DNA of 64,000 bases, taken from contig BJOX01000311.1 of assembly GCA_009731375.1 (NCBI GenBank), forward strand, positions 501,395 to 565,394, in the 5' to 3' direction. The notes under the pieces are model-generated. The model was not told where the DNA came from, searched no databases, and saw nothing but the letters and a program-made list of their open reading frames with translations. Source of the stretch: Paulinella micropora (taxonomy: Eukaryota > Cercozoa > Imbricatea > Euglyphida). The position numbers and the translations under genes are program-made. Positions within the stretch are counted from its first letter, which is position 1; the number at the start of each line of letters is the position of its first letter. Shown here in pieces: positions 1 through 10,579 of the stretch.

Positions 1-722
1 TAAGGTAGTGGAAAGAGGGGAGAAAATCCAAACTTAAACTCGTATTGTCCGGGAAAGTCATCCAGATTCCAGCACGGGCATTCGGTGAAGAGTGGGCTAA
101 GACCACCTATGGGGATAAGTGGGACACCACCATGCAAAAGGGAGTTACTCTTGAACCGTCTGCCCCCGTAGTTAGGAAAAGCAAACGATTCCCTGCTCAT
201 AACGTTAAGTTTGATGACGGAGTGACGGAGAAAATAATAGACTCTGAGATATTGAAGTACGAGGTTTCAGGGGGAGTAGCGATACCTCCAGCCCTTGTAT
301 CAGATCCTCAGCAGGCTACTATGGAACCGGCACGCCCAGACCCCAATGTCGTGAGTGAATTCGGTCATGCCGAGAGAGTTAAGATAGTTGCTGAAAGGGA
401 CAAGCATCCCCCGGGCTGGAGATCTCATGAACAAGAGAACATTTCCCTTGAGAACGTCATCCCCGGGAAAACCAGAAGTAAACATATCTCGGTCTGCGCG
501 AGAGAAGAGAGGATGGATTATTGTCTGGTAACGGAACAAGTCCCGGAATTCCCGTGGTTCAAAAACCGAAAGATAGAAGGCAGGCGAGGGAAACAGAAGT
601 CAAGCAGCAAGAAGAACTCAAAGCATTTGAATGGAAGAAAGAGAGTGAAGCGAAGAGATCAGGCACTCCTATCATCCCTCTGAAATGGATAGACTCGGTC
701 AAACAGCAAGGTACGACCGATG
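1..722 (+). pseudogene. Older Copia retrotransposon remnant, left half
   Basis: The frame at 45-683 resembles the linker between integrase and reverse transcriptase of the younger Copia at about 6420-6660. Both share an FGEE-A---YGD-W block and an FDDG-----DSEI-KY block. A second frame (521-722) runs through a basic stretch into a typical Copia RT entry, 'PLKWIDSVKQQGTTD'. The RT is cut at 722 by the younger element's LTR and resumes in the same frame after the 3' LTR at 31117. The frame changes between 600 and 680, so this copy was already decaying. It is a fragment that begins outside the window. Confidence 0.75.
718..722. repeat. Target-site duplication, left copy (CGATG)
   Basis: CGATG directly precedes the 5' LTR and recurs directly after the 3' LTR at 31117-31121. 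Removing the insertion together with one CGATG restores an open RT frame across the junction, which supports a genuine 5-bp duplication. Confidence 0.8.
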
Positions 723-1041
723 CGTTGGTAGGACAACTACGTTTTACTTTCAGTGATTACTTTGTGACTGGTGAGTAATTTATCCGTATAGTTCTAGTCA
801 ATAATTGTAACGGACGTAACGGTCAATATTGGCATTCAGGATTGTACACTAATCATTGTGTAATGATTACAGTCGTGCGGACTTTATTTCAGTTTCATTG
901 TTACCTTTGAGTTTGTCAGTTCTGCTATCTACGTGCGGATTAAAAGTGTCGATTGGTATCGTGGCTTCTAACGGAGTCCCTCAGCAAACCGGCGTCTAAG
1001 GTATTAGGTCCGTGAGTGAGCGGGTATTTACCTAATCAACG
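723..1041 (+). repeat. 5' LTR of the younger Copia element
   Basis: This 319-bp repeat starts CGTTG and ends CAACG, so its ends are inverted repeats. It matches 30802-31116 (315 bp) and 49992-50306. Against the 3' LTR I see about a dozen substitutions and one 4-base indel ('caataatt' against 'catt'), so the insertion is not recent. Promoter and polyadenylation signals should lie here, but I cannot place them with confidence. Confidence 0.85.
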
Positions 1042-1058
1042 GTTATGAGCCGCTGGGG
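1042..1058 (+). other. Candidate primer-binding site
   Basis: The bases directly after the LTR ('gttatgagccgctgggg') sit where the tRNA primer site of an LTR retrotransposon must lie. The sequence looks like a Copia-type tRNA 3' complement, but I did not match it to a specific tRNA. Confidence 0.35.
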
Positions 1059-1111
1059 AAACGAATTTCGGCACCATGCGATCAGCATGAGACAATTGAT
1101 GTCACACACCG

Positions 1112-2290
1112 GTGTTTAGCGGGAATAAAAAAGATTTACAGAGTTGCTATTACCAGATAGAGGAGTATGCCTACGGGATTAGCACAACACTCGGGGATAT
1201 GTTTCATGATGCTTTCCAAGACCATAAAGCGGCAAAAACAAAGTATGGTTTTGATAGAGACGGGATGAGAAAAGCAGAAGAAATGGAAGAACCGAGAGAA
1301 CCACACGAGGTAGGCACACCGAAGGATCAGACCAAGAAGATGAAACAGAGACACAACAAACACAACTACAGAGACAGAGAGGTAGCGAAACACCACAAGA
1401 CCAGAAGACACAGACAAAGAAACCTGCCAACTGGAAAGACCTCTCAAAGGAAGAGAAGAAAGCTTGGGAGGACAGGGCGAACAGTGTATCTAACAGAAAG
1501 AAGAAAAGAGCGATGACAAGAACCAACAAGGATGTGTACTTGCTGAGAAAGAAGAGATACAGAGAAGAACAGCAGTATCTGCATCGCTGCAGAATGTTCC
1601 AACTTCTCGTAACAACAGCACTATCGGAATCTAAGGTGATTCAATTTCTTCGCAGTAAAAATGTTCATTGCCCGTTTGAGAAAGTCGGCATTGTCAAAGC
1701 AAAATATGGTAATCTAAGTGGTGCGGCGAGATACATAGAGGAGAAAGCATTTAAAGAGATGAGACCGAGACCGACAGAGGATATGGATGAGTATCACACA
1801 ACATCTACTGCAGAAGAACTGGCTAGAAGCCCTGAGAGGGAAGCCCTTTGAGCCAGAGGAAGCAGTAAATGGGTTGTTAGAGAAGCTAACAGAGCATGAG
1901 GCCTATGGGCCCGCATACCTCAAAGATCATTATAGATTAGCAGCAGCGAGCAGGCCAACACATGATGATATGGTGGAGTCGGCAAGAGAAATTTACGTGT
2001 TGTGGGAAGCGAAGCAGAAGAGACTGAGAAAGGAACGTAGGAAGGAGAAAGAGGAAGAGAGAGGGTAAGGGAGCGAATCTACTGTTTGGAGAGGGAGAGG
2101 GAGAAGAGAAGGGAGAAAAGAGAGAGAAAAACAAGAAATGGACTAAGAACGGAAAGGGCAAGGGCAACAGGAATGGAAGTGATAGTTCAGAGCAGGAGTG
2201 GTGGCTGACAGCGACATGCTATAACTGCTATCAGACTGGACACACAAAGCGTTTTTGCCCCAAACGAAAGTCAAGCCCCAAACGAGCTAG
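1112..2290 (+). pseudogene. Copia gag region with CCHC zinc knuckle
   Basis: Overlapping short frames (1112-1516, 1513-1851, 1787-2068) together encode a basic, lysine- and arginine-rich protein. A retroviral-type zinc knuckle of the form C-x2-C-x4-H-x4-C ('CYNCYQTGHTKRFC') follows at 2217-2258. Gag coats the element RNA in cytoplasmic particles, and the knuckle binds nucleic acid. The frame changes about three times, so no intact Gag can be made. The first two thirds resemble no Gag I know; the assignment rests on position and the knuckle. Confidence 0.65.
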
Positions 2291-2379
2291 TCCCAAGTCA
2301 GCTCACTCTGACTACAAAAGGGAAGCAAAGAGACAAGAGTGGCAAGTTTAGAAAGAAAGGAGCCAAAGGAGTCACTCTT

Positions 2380-3230
2380 ATGAGGGGAGAAGTAGGTGAG
2401 GAAGGTGAGGAGGAAGAAGGAGATAAGTCTGAGGGGGAAGACAGCTCAGAAGAAGAAGAGTATGGGCTAGTCATGATGGAGGATGGTGAAGAAGCAATGG
2501 AGGGAAACATAGAAAGTGGGGAAAGCATTATTGCTCATGAAGCAGAGCAAGAGGGCGAGGAGGATAGTGAGCCTCCAAAGGAGCAAAGTGACAACAAACC
2601 CTTAGATCAACCCGCAAGAGCCCGTGGGGGGGGGGGGGGGGGGGGGNNNNNNNNNNCAGACCCCACAACCCTCCGCCCCGCACTCTCACTAGTGCTCAAC
2701 ACCCCGACACCTCTACAACAACCACTCCTGCTCTCACAACCTCACGAGACACACAACGTGTGCAACCCTCACCATTGCAACCAAAACCCTCGCAAGTGAA
2801 AGAGAAAGAGAAACGGAAAGCAAGTGAGAAACCGACACTCACACCCCCTCAGAACTCTAGACAGACAAAGAACGAAACACCACGCCCCACTACATCCACT
2901 CCTAAGAGCCACACCACAGGCCCACTAACCACTCGGTGTACTGGGCTGAACTGGAAGGGAGAACAGTGTGGAGTTAAGCTTGGACAGGGGGGGAGTTGGG
3001 GCAAGGCGGGTGAGGCAGCAAAGAGGCTAGTGTATGCAGACTTATGTGGTTATCATGCCCGTCAGGACCCACTATTGCCTGACATTGACCTAGCACAAGA
3101 CCCTTCACGTCGCCCATGCCCTTCCCGTGATTATCATTCAGAGAGTGAGATGATAAGCATACCGAGAGAGAGGGAGGAAAGGGAGCGAGTGCACAGCAAA
3201 TCTCGCAAAAAGATACGGCAAAATCCGTGA
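2380..3230 (+). pseudogene. Acidic and proline-rich segment with a C-C-C-H zinc motif
   Basis: The first part (2380-2620) is almost entirely Glu, Gly, Ser and Asp. A poly-G run then meets a 10-base gap at 2647-2656. The frame at 2760-3230 is rich in Lys, Pro and Thr and contains 'RCTGLNWKGEQC' followed by 'LCGYH' (Cys60, Cys70, Cys96, His99 of that frame). This spacing resembles the short RCxxxTxxGxxC...CxxH zinc-binding motif found in many viral and mobile-element proteins. It lies between Gag and protease, where Copia elements normally have little extra sequence. Confidence 0.45.
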
Positions 3231-4252
3231 AGAAAAACTCGCTAAATCCCGCAAATATCGGAGAAAAAGACAAGGAAAGTGTCGAAAAACCCTGTAAGAA
3301 AGGAGTTAGTACAGATTCACGGAATGACGCTATGATGCCAGGAAAGGAGGCACGGACCGGCAGGACCAGAGCTGAAAGAGAGACTGCTTGCATTGAGCCT
3401 GTGGAGCGTGTAGGAGGGACAAGTGAGGGCAAGTCTTGGCCACCATCGCTACTACCACAAGGTCCGTCTCCTGTGGATAGAGTAGAAGACAGTGTAGAGT
3501 CACAGACAGAGCAGACAAGCGAGACACACACACATGAAACGCCTGTGGGGAAGAGCAGTAAAAGAGGCACAGAACACGGAAAGGTAATAAGCTTTGAAGA
3601 CTTTAAGAGAATAAGTGAACAGCTGAACAACCTGTGTGTTTTGGATGATGAAACGGGGGATGTTGTGATAATGACAAAGAAGGAAGGAGAGAGAGTAGCA
3701 GAGGCAGATGGACTGTTGACAGATGTGTTTTGGGCAGTGAACGAAGTATTTCTGAAGCATGCAGCAGGCACACCACAAATCACAAGAGAGACAGTCATAG
3801 AGAAGCGAGCAGCAAGAACCACTCAGAGTGCAAAAGCTAAGGAAAGAGCTAAGCGGGAGTGTGAGTTCAGACACAGTGAAGGACATCCAAGACCTGAGAA
3901 GACGGAAATAGCTAGGTTGCTATATGCGTCAACGAAGGAAGCAGAAAAGATAGTAGTGAAAGAGGGTTTGTGTTACGACCCGGACGGCAAAGAGAACGAG
4001 TTTTACACAGAGCTGTTAGGAATAATAGACTATGGAATACTCGACTTAGCTAATAACCACGACAATCAATTGGCTCTTTTCATCGTACGATCAATGCCCC
4101 ACCTTATGAAGATTTGGCATGAGGTAGAAGCGAGAGGGGTTACACTAAACGCACTTTCGCGGAAGTTACACTCAGGAGATGCATACAAGTTATTCAGTCC
4201 AAAACAGGCAGCAGCGAGAGAGAGGGAGTTGATAGGAAGAGACAGGAGATAG
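3227..4252 (+). CDS. Unrecognised charged protein inside the Copia element
   Basis: This 341-residue frame overlaps the preceding one by 4 bases. Residues 1-125 are low-complexity and charged. Residues 125-341 look folded, with a helix-rich region around 'FEDFKRISEQLNNL' and 'LLGIIDYGILDLANNHDN'. I recognise no domain. Its length and lack of stops, in an element otherwise full of breaks, suggest it was under selection. It could be a divergent Gag part or an accessory protein; there is no direct evidence of function. Confidence 0.5.
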   Translation: MKKNSLNPANIGEKDKESVEKPCKKGVSTDSRNDAMMPGKEARTGRTRAERETACIEPVERVGGTSEGKSWPPSLLPQGPSPVDRVEDSVESQTEQTSETHTHETPVGKSSKRGTEHGKVISFEDFKRISEQLNNLCVLDDETGDVVIMTKKEGERVAEADGLLTDVFWAVNEVFLKHAAGTPQITRETVIEKRAARTTQSAKAKERAKRECEFRHSEGHPRPEKTEIARLLYASTKEAEKIVVKEGLCYDPDGKENEFYTELLGIIDYGILDLANNHDNQLALFIVRSMPHLMKIWHEVEARGVTLNALSRKLHSGDAYKLFSPKQAAARERELIGRDRR

Positions 4253-4392
4253 ACGGACACTCAGATATGGAGGAGGATGATGAGGAGTTTGACCCGGAGA
4301 ACCTAGAACACTCCAGAACCTCCGAGGAGATGAGGTCAGGAATTCCCATAAGCTTTAAATCGCATTGCAAGGCACGAGAAGAGCTTGATTAG

Positions 4393-4965
4393 ATGTACGA
4401 GGAGAGATTTGAGAAGAGAAGAAAGAACAAAGCCCAGGGGAAAGGGAGTGAGGAGGAAGAAGAGGAAAATCACAATCTCATGGTAGACGATAGCGAAACG
4501 GTAGGACGCAAGAAAAAGATGATAGTTCAAGACAGCGGATCGTTCAGGGATATAGCATGCACACCGCACATCTTACACAACGTCCGAGAGATTGAACCCG
4601 TTAGCTTAGTCACCAGTAACGGAGAGAGTGTGGCGCGAAACATGGGGGAAGCGAGGTTGACAAGAATAGATGGATCAGGAAAGCCAGTTTTGGTAAAGAA
4701 AGATATGTTGTTAGACAACAGGGTGCCAGTCAACATTATGTCTACTGGAAACATGGACCACAACCACCACAGATCTATCATTCACCAAAATGGGCAACTA
4801 CTACTCCTAAAGCACCCCATAAGAATTAAAGAGAGTGACGTGATCGTGAGGGGGAGACTTACGCCTGGCATGCTCTATCACTGGGACAATGAGAAAGACA
4901 AGCCCCTCAACATAAACCAGCGTTACAATCCCAAAGTGAAAGAGAAGAAGAATAAGACGGGGTAA
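4393..4965 (+). CDS. Copia aspartic protease and pre-integrase segment
   Basis: The Copia protease signature is 'VQDSGSF' with catalytic Asp at residue 47 of this frame, followed by 'LVTSNGESV' as the flap-side strand. The protein would cleave the Gag-Pol polyprotein within particles. Near residues 155-165, 'RGRLTPGMLYHW' occupies the place of the conserved G-LY segment that precedes the integrase zinc finger in Copia elements. A frame break separates it from the integrase frame at 5058. Confidence 0.7.
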   Translation: MYEERFEKRRKNKAQGKGSEEEEEENHNLMVDDSETVGRKKKMIVQDSGSFRDIACTPHILHNVREIEPVSLVTSNGESVARNMGEARLTRIDGSGKPVLVKKDMLLDNRVPVNIMSTGNMDHNHHRSIIHQNGQLLLLKHPIRIKESDVIVRGRLTPGMLYHWDNEKDKPLNINQRYNPKVKEKKNKTG

Positions 4966-5057
4966 GCGGAGCGGGAATCCCCAAAGACAGAGAAAGTGAG
5001 AGCAAGCATGCGAGAGTAAGTGAGAACGAGGAAGCTAGAGGCAGCGTTTTATACGCT

Positions 5058-6583
5058 ATGTATCCTGAGAAAGGTAAGAAGGGTACTAAGCCCGTTGACA
5101 TTTACGTCATACATCAGTGTAGTGGGCATAAGGCTTTACCGAAGACCTATGCATTAGGCAAGGCAATTGGTAGGAAATTGACAGGAACCGAGGATAGTGT
5201 TAGATTTTGTGAAGCCTATATGATGGGGAAAGCTAAAGTATTACCCAGATTTAAGGTTAATAGAATTAGGAGAGCGAGTTACCCTTGTGAGATTTTGCGC
5301 ATAGATAATTCCGGACCTTGGGCGGTAAGGTCAATTCACGGTAAGTACTATAAATTTTGCGTTACAGACTATTACTCGGGGTACATCAAAGATTATTATT
5401 TACGATACACGAACGAGTTTTTAGATTGTTTGAAGCAAGCGGTAGCATGGCTTGAAAGGCAGACAGGGAAGAAAGTCAGACAGATCACTTGTGACAACGA
5501 GTTCGATGTCACAACTGAGATTATAGAGTGGTGGAAACCCCTACAATTCATTTGGAATGCTAGTGCTCCAGGTGATAAAGATGGCAATGCCATAGCTGAG
5601 AAGGTCAACGACATCACAGCCGGACCAGCCCGGGCCATGCGATATGAGGCTAATTTACCACCCCAATTTGGGCGGAAATGGAACACACAGCCACAACATT
5701 GCACAACATTCTACCAGCCACGACAGGGCCTAGGAAGGGAACCTCACCTTTTGAGCAATGTCTGGGCTACAAGCCAGCTATCGGACAACTTAAGCCTATA
5801 GGATGTTTAGGTGTAATGTACATAGGAAAGCAGGTAGGCAAAGGCAACTATAGGGGAAAGCGTGTGATGTTACTTGGATATGATGTATTCAGGGAACTAT
5901 ACCGAGTTTGGGATGGTCGAAAAATCATCACAAATGTGCGCAATGTACGCTTTAACCACAATGTAGTTGGCAAGGATGCTCACCCACCCAGAGAAGTTAG
6001 ATGGCACGACGAGGAATCTGAGGGGGAGAGTAATGACACCGTCCAGCTAGAACAGCCGTTAGACGAACCCGAACATAAAGATGAGAGGGAGTTAGACAAA
6101 CATGAGGACTTACAGGAAGAAAAAGACATCCACCGTCTCTATTTCTGTCTCCCATCAGAGTCGAAGGTAGAACTAGCTGACGACAAGGATGATGGGGTAA
6201 CACCCGTCACATCGTTAGAGGCGCAAAGCCCCGAAGCAGACCACCCTAGTAGGAGGTACGTAGAGGGAGACGCGCCCACAAAAGGCCTCACTTGGGACCA
6301 AAGTGACAAGATCACATCAGCTAACATAGTGAGAGGGAAACGAGAAGCAAAGGTTAGGACACCAGTTACACAACCATCTCCAGAAAAGAAGGCAGCAGTA
6401 AAAGCAGCTACATTGACAGGAGAGAGAGTTAGTGTGCAGGGAGTAGCTTTCGGAGAAGAAAGGGCAAAGGAAGAATATGGAGACAACTGGCAATCAGTTA
6501 AGAGAGAAGGTAAAGTCTTAGAACCATGCGAGAAGGAGAGAGACTTAAAGTCCGTAAGATGCCTAAGCCCAGTCACTTCGTAG
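5058..6583 (+). pseudogene. Copia integrase, frameshifted
   Basis: Two frames (5058-5801 and 5678-6583) cover a DDE integrase. Visible elements are a zinc-binding start ('HQCSGH' with a degraded Cys pair near 'FCEAYMMGKAK'), the first catalytic Asp in 'RIDNSGPW', the second in 'QITCDNEF', and the Glu in 'GNAIAEKVNDIT'. The C-terminal part has the usual Copia block around 'GYKPAIGQLKPIGCLG' and 'GYDVFRELYRVWDG'. Integrase inserts the cDNA into nuclear DNA. A frameshift between 5678 and 5801 and the apparently lost second zinc Cys make it inactive as sequenced. The C-terminal 200 residues form an acidic linker to RT. Confidence 0.8.
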
Positions 6584-7813
6584 TCTTTGACGACGGTCAG
6601 GTAGAAAAGATGTTAGATAGCGAAATTAGAAAGTATCGGATAGATAGGATCAGACCCGTCGGAGAACTAGAGCATCCCAAGATGTCCGCAGAAAGTATCG
6701 TAGAGGATCAAACCACTGCGTTACTGTACCTGACATTGAAGGTTCCAAAGGCAATCGGTGATGAGGGATTGACCGCGAAAGAGTTGAAAGCAGGAATGGA
6801 TAAAGAGATCGAAGCTCTAAAGTACTTAGACGTAAGTAAGCCCTAAGGAAGAAAAAGAAAAAGGAGTAAAAGTAGTGAGACTAACATGGGTACATAAAGT
6901 CAAACTAGACGAAAAGGGACGCAAGTTCATTAAGTCAAGGTTAGCTTTGCGGGGGGATATGCTAGAGCCAGGAGTTAGCTATAACCCAGATCAATTGTTT
7001 GTGCCCTGTGCCGCGCATCGCTCATTACTCTTTTTGTCTAAGCTTGCAGCATGGCATGGACATAAGCTATACGGTATAGACTTCAAAAATACTTATCTAA
7101 ATGCACGAATGCATGATCCTGTTTATGCTTATGCACCCGATGGGATAGACAGTGAAGAGCATAAATGCATGATATGGAGAGTAGATGGAGCTCTGTATGG
7201 CGCGCCGCAAGCTGGTAGAAGTTGGTATGAGATCTTAGCCCCTAAGTTAGAGGAATTAGGATTCAGGTTAGACTCAGATTTATGTATGTTCGTTGAAAAG
7301 GATAAGCCGATAAGAGATGCTATCATTGGTATTTTCCATGTAGATGATCTTATTTTCTCAGCTCCTAACGAACAAGCGTATGACCGTTTCCCTAGTAAAC
7401 TAGAAAAGTTTTAGCCTCTTAAGCGTTTGGGAGTTGCTAAAGATTTCAAAGGGATAGAGATAGTTCAGGAAGGAGGATGCATTTTATTGCATCAGAAGAA
7501 GTATCAGAAACAGATTTTAAAGGATGTAGGATATGCCGATGTTAGACCAGTAAGCACTCCTAGTGCAGAACATGAGCCCGAACCTATGGGAGAAACAAGC
7601 GCTCTTAGAAAGCATTCAATTCCTAGTTTAGTATATAAACTTTTGTTTCTAACTAAGATGACACGTCCAGATGCTGATCAAGCACTGAATGCAGCTAGCG
7701 TGATGCAGACAGTAAATCCAGGACTTGCTTATGCTTTACTAGGTAGGATTTTCAGATATATGAAAAGTTCGTATCGCGGTATCGCATTTCACGGACCTAA
7801 ATCGTCACAATAA
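6526..7813 (+). pseudogene. Copia reverse transcriptase, with stops
   Basis: Copia RT motifs appear in order: 'SRLALRGDMLEPG', 'YGIDFKNTYLNARM' (catalytic Asp), 'GALYGAPQAGRSWYE', and 'FHVDDLIFSAP' (catalytic VDD). A TAG at 7412-7414 interrupts the frame before 'LKRLGVAKDFKGIEI', the usual segment leading to the thumb and connection ('TKMTRPDADQALN'). A second stop follows at 7811-7813. There is also a frame change near 6850. The polymerase core is intact in sequence, but the protein cannot be made whole. Confidence 0.85.
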
Positions 7814-8275
7814 GGAAGGACGTACCCAAGATTACTTTATGGCCAGATGCAGCACATAAGGTCTGTAAGAAAACCGGAAAGTCACATACAGGTTATGTAG
7901 TGCTTTGGGGTGGAGACCCGGTAGCTTGGTTATCGAAACGACAGACTAGAATTGCTCTAAGTTCTAATGACGCGGAAATTTTCGCAGCAGCAGAGTGCAT
8001 ACGAGAAGGATTGGCTATCAGACACATAACAGAAGAGTTAGGTATAGCACAGAAAGAACCGATAGAGCTTTACGAAGATAATGCACAGGCTATCTTAGCA
8101 GCAGAGAGGGGAATGTCAGGACCACGTACTAAACACTTACCCTTAGAAATGCATTTCATTCATCATGCACAGAGAAACAATGAGATTAAGTTTGTAAAGG
8201 TATGAACTAAGAAACAAATAGCAGATATGTTCCTAAGGACCAATTCGAATATCTCGTTAGTAAATTTATGGTAAC
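7814..8275 (+). pseudogene. Copia RNase H
   Basis: The frame at 7900-8205 carries the Copia RNase H signatures 'SHTGYVVLWGG', 'SKRQTRIALSSNDAEIFAA', 'YEDNAQAI' and 'RTKHLPLEMHFI'. RNase H removes RNA from the RNA-DNA hybrid. A TGA at 8203-8205 sits just before 'TKKQIADMF', the end block of Copia polyproteins, so the terminus is cut. Confidence 0.8.
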
Positions 8276-8794
8276 ACTTGATCCATAATTTTACATATCA
8301 AGTCTGCAAACTCACGCAAAATACGCAAATTTACGCAAAGTCAACTCATGTTGTTGTTTTGTGAGTTTCCTCTCTTTGAAGTGTGCAGGAAGTGTTTTGC
8401 GCAGGTAATTGAGCGGCATCTTTTGGTGTTGTCCCCGATGAAGTAGAAGTCGAGCACGAGAACGAAGCGCGTGGATTATCCACCATCGGTCGCTGATCGC
8501 GGCAAGAACGGAAGAAAGGCATCAGCCGACTGAGCGGAATTCGGCGGAAGTAGTTTTGTATTGGCGGAATGGCAAGATAACAAATTATATTGGACTCATG
8601 GAGTCAATAATGTAATTCAGTTTACATACTGATGTGCTCATACTGTAAGGACCTACTGCTATTGTTTTAATCGTATCGAGATTATTATTTCAGGTTATCA
8701 AACCGTAACTGTCATTTCAGTTTTTCAACCTGAAATAGAGTGCATTACGAGATGCCATTGAGGCAATGAAGCAAAGGCGGGCAGACTAGAACAA
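8276..8794 (+). other. Copia 3' untranslated region; no gene seen
   Basis: This is noncoding sequence after RNase H. Bases 8688-8736 ('atttcagtttttcaacctga' and neighbours) resemble 30662-30712, which lies just upstream of the polypurine tract. That similarity ties this segment to the element's 3' end. No 3' LTR follows here because other insertions separate it from 30802. Confidence 0.55.
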
Positions 8795-8853
8795 CTACCC
8801 ATCTTATTTAAGCACAGGAAGTATTGCATAAATAGATTGATCTGACACACCCC
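8795..8853 (+). repeat. Start of the duplicated block, copy 1
   Basis: These 59 bases are identical or nearly so to 48767-48825. At the second place they directly follow the end of the non-LTR retrotransposon, so this position marks both the left edge of the duplicated block and the 3' junction of that element. Confidence 0.8.
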
Positions 8854-8904
8854 TGACGGAACCGGTGGGAACATACAAGGAGGCAGAGGACACAGGAAAA
8901 AAAA

Positions 8905-9196
8905 ATAATAATAATAATAATAGTGCTTCTCTGTCAATGGCTGATGCATTTCTGCACATGCGCCTCCATCGTCTCACCCGTGAGGGGAGTACGAAGAATT
9001 GACGATAGGCTGTAATGACACCCCCGCANNNNNNNNNNGAGTTCCACAACACTTCCAGACGGGCCGGTATGTTCAATCAAAATACTGGTCCAGACGGACC
9101 GGTATGTTCAATGAAAATACTGGTGGCACCGACGGGAATCGAACTGGCGACAGTGCCCAGATGGTAGAACTTGACCACTGGGCTATCACGGTGTCC
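8905..9196 (-). mobile_element. tRNA-derived SINE, copy A
   Basis: On the minus strand the element begins with a tRNA-like head (9196-9125). It has an A-box-like 'TAGCCCAGTGGTCAAG' and a B-box-like 'AGTTCGATTCCC', and the acceptor stem carries one extra base. A unique body and an (ATT)n tail follow at 8905-8922. The internal boxes would serve RNA polymerase III. The body contains a duplicated segment around 'gttcaatgaaaatactgg'. A 10-base gap lies at 9029-9038. Confidence 0.7.
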
Positions 9197-9299
<103 letters not shown>

Positions 9300-9346
9300 G
9301 CTTCCTCAGACTATAGCATCAGATCCAGATCCTGGACATGCGCCTC

Positions 9347-9348
<2 letters not shown>

Positions 9349-9384
<36 letters not shown>

Positions 9385-9652
9385 GTGCTTCTCTGTCAAT
9401 GGCTGATGCATTTCTGCACATGCGCCTCCATCGTCTCACCCGTGAGGGGAGTACGAAGAATTGACGATAAGCTCTAATGACACCCCCGCAAGGGCAGTTC
9501 CAACACTTCCAGACGGGCCGGTATGTTCAATGAAAATACTGGTCCAGAAATAGACCGGTATGTTCAATGAAAATACTGGTGGCACCGACGGGAATCGAAC
9601 TGGCGACAGGGCCCAGATGGTAGAACTTGACCACTGGGCTATCACGGTGTCC
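9349..9652 (-). mobile_element. tRNA-derived SINE, copy B
   Basis: This has the same organisation as copy A: tRNA-like head 9652-9581, body, then the (ATT)n tail at 9349-9384. It is nearly identical to copy A, with changes such as 'gataagctc' for 'gataggctg'. Both copies point the same way with trinucleotide repeats at both sides, as expected for insertion into, or slippage of, the tail repeat. Confidence 0.7.

Positions 9653-9702
<50 letters not shown>
9653..9702. repeat. (AAT)n microsatellite
   Basis: A run of AAT units between SINE copy B and the AT-rich insertion flank. Confidence 0.95.
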
Positions 9703-9703
<1 letters not shown>

Positions 9704-9730
9704 TATGTACATATCCATATATATATATAT

Positions 9731-10085
9731 ATTTATGTCTAATAGACAGGTCCATCTCGTATATCATAAAATAAGCCTTAGAAACACATAAAACACACAC
9801 AGGAAGACAGAAAACAAACCTTTGTTTTACAAAAACACACATTTCTTTAACAACTAATTCAACAAACAAAGCACACTAAGAGAGATTTAGACGAAATAAC
9901 AACAAAATCATATTTTTATTTCATAAAAATATATATTAAACTTCGTTTAAATATGATTTTGTTGTTATTTCGTCTAAATCTCTCTTAGTGTGCTTTGTTT
10001 GTTGAATTAGTTGTTAAAGAAATGTGTGTTTTTGTAAAACAAAGGTTTGTTTTCTGTCTTCCTGTGTGTGTTTTATGTGTTTCTA
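9731..10085. repeat. Left telomere-like palindrome (inner arm runs into a gap)
   Basis: Bases 9779-9915 are the perfect reverse complement of 9949-10085. The outer arm continues to 9731 and its partner falls in the gap. The centre (9916-9948) and the arm bases beside it contain two adjacent mini-palindromes, 'atttttat-ttc-ataaaaat' and 'ttaaac-ttc-gtttaa'. These are the reverse complement of the right-end centre. The arms match each other exactly but differ at many positions from the right-end palindrome. Blocks such as 'gcacactaagagagattt' and 'cacacaggaagacagaaaac' are conserved between ends and are candidate resolvase-binding sites. Confidence 0.9.
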
Positions 10086-10579
10086 NNNNNNNNNNNNNNN
10101 NNNNNNNNNNNNNNNNNNNNNNNNNNNNNNNNNNNNNNNNNNNNNNNNNNNNNNNNNNNNNNNNNNNNNNNNNNNNNNNNNNNNNNNNNNNNNNNNNNNN
10201 NNNNNNNNNNNNNNNNNNNNNNNNNNNNNNNNNNNNNNNNNNNNNNNNNNNNNNNNNNNNNNNNNNNNNNNNNNNNNNNNNNNNNNNNNNNNNNNNNNNN
10301 NNNNNNNNNNNNNNNNNNNNNNNNNNNNNNNNNNNNNNNNNNNNNNNNNNNNNNNNNNNNNNNNNNNNNNNNNNNNNNNNNNNNNNNNNNNNNNNNNNNN
10401 NNNNNNNNNNNNNNNNNNNNNNNNNNNNNNNNNNNNNNNNNNNNNNNNNNNNNNNNNNNNNNNNNNNNNNNNNNNNNNNNNNNNNNNNNNNNNNNNNNNN
10501 NNNNNNNNNNNNNNNNNNNNNNNNNNNNNNNNNNNNNNNNNNNNNNNNNNNNNNNNNNNNNNNNNNNNNNNNNNNNNNN
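10086..10579. other. Assembly gap (494 N)
   Basis: By comparison with the right end, the gap should hold the rest of the left palindrome, the short tandem repeats and the first part (about 130 residues) of the left protelomerase gene. The palindrome probably defeated sequencing or assembly. Confidence 0.95.

Noticed and set aside
9125-9196. Functional tRNA gene
   Set aside because: The acceptor stem has an extra base, and the unit is embedded in a repeated SINE with a trinucleotide tail.
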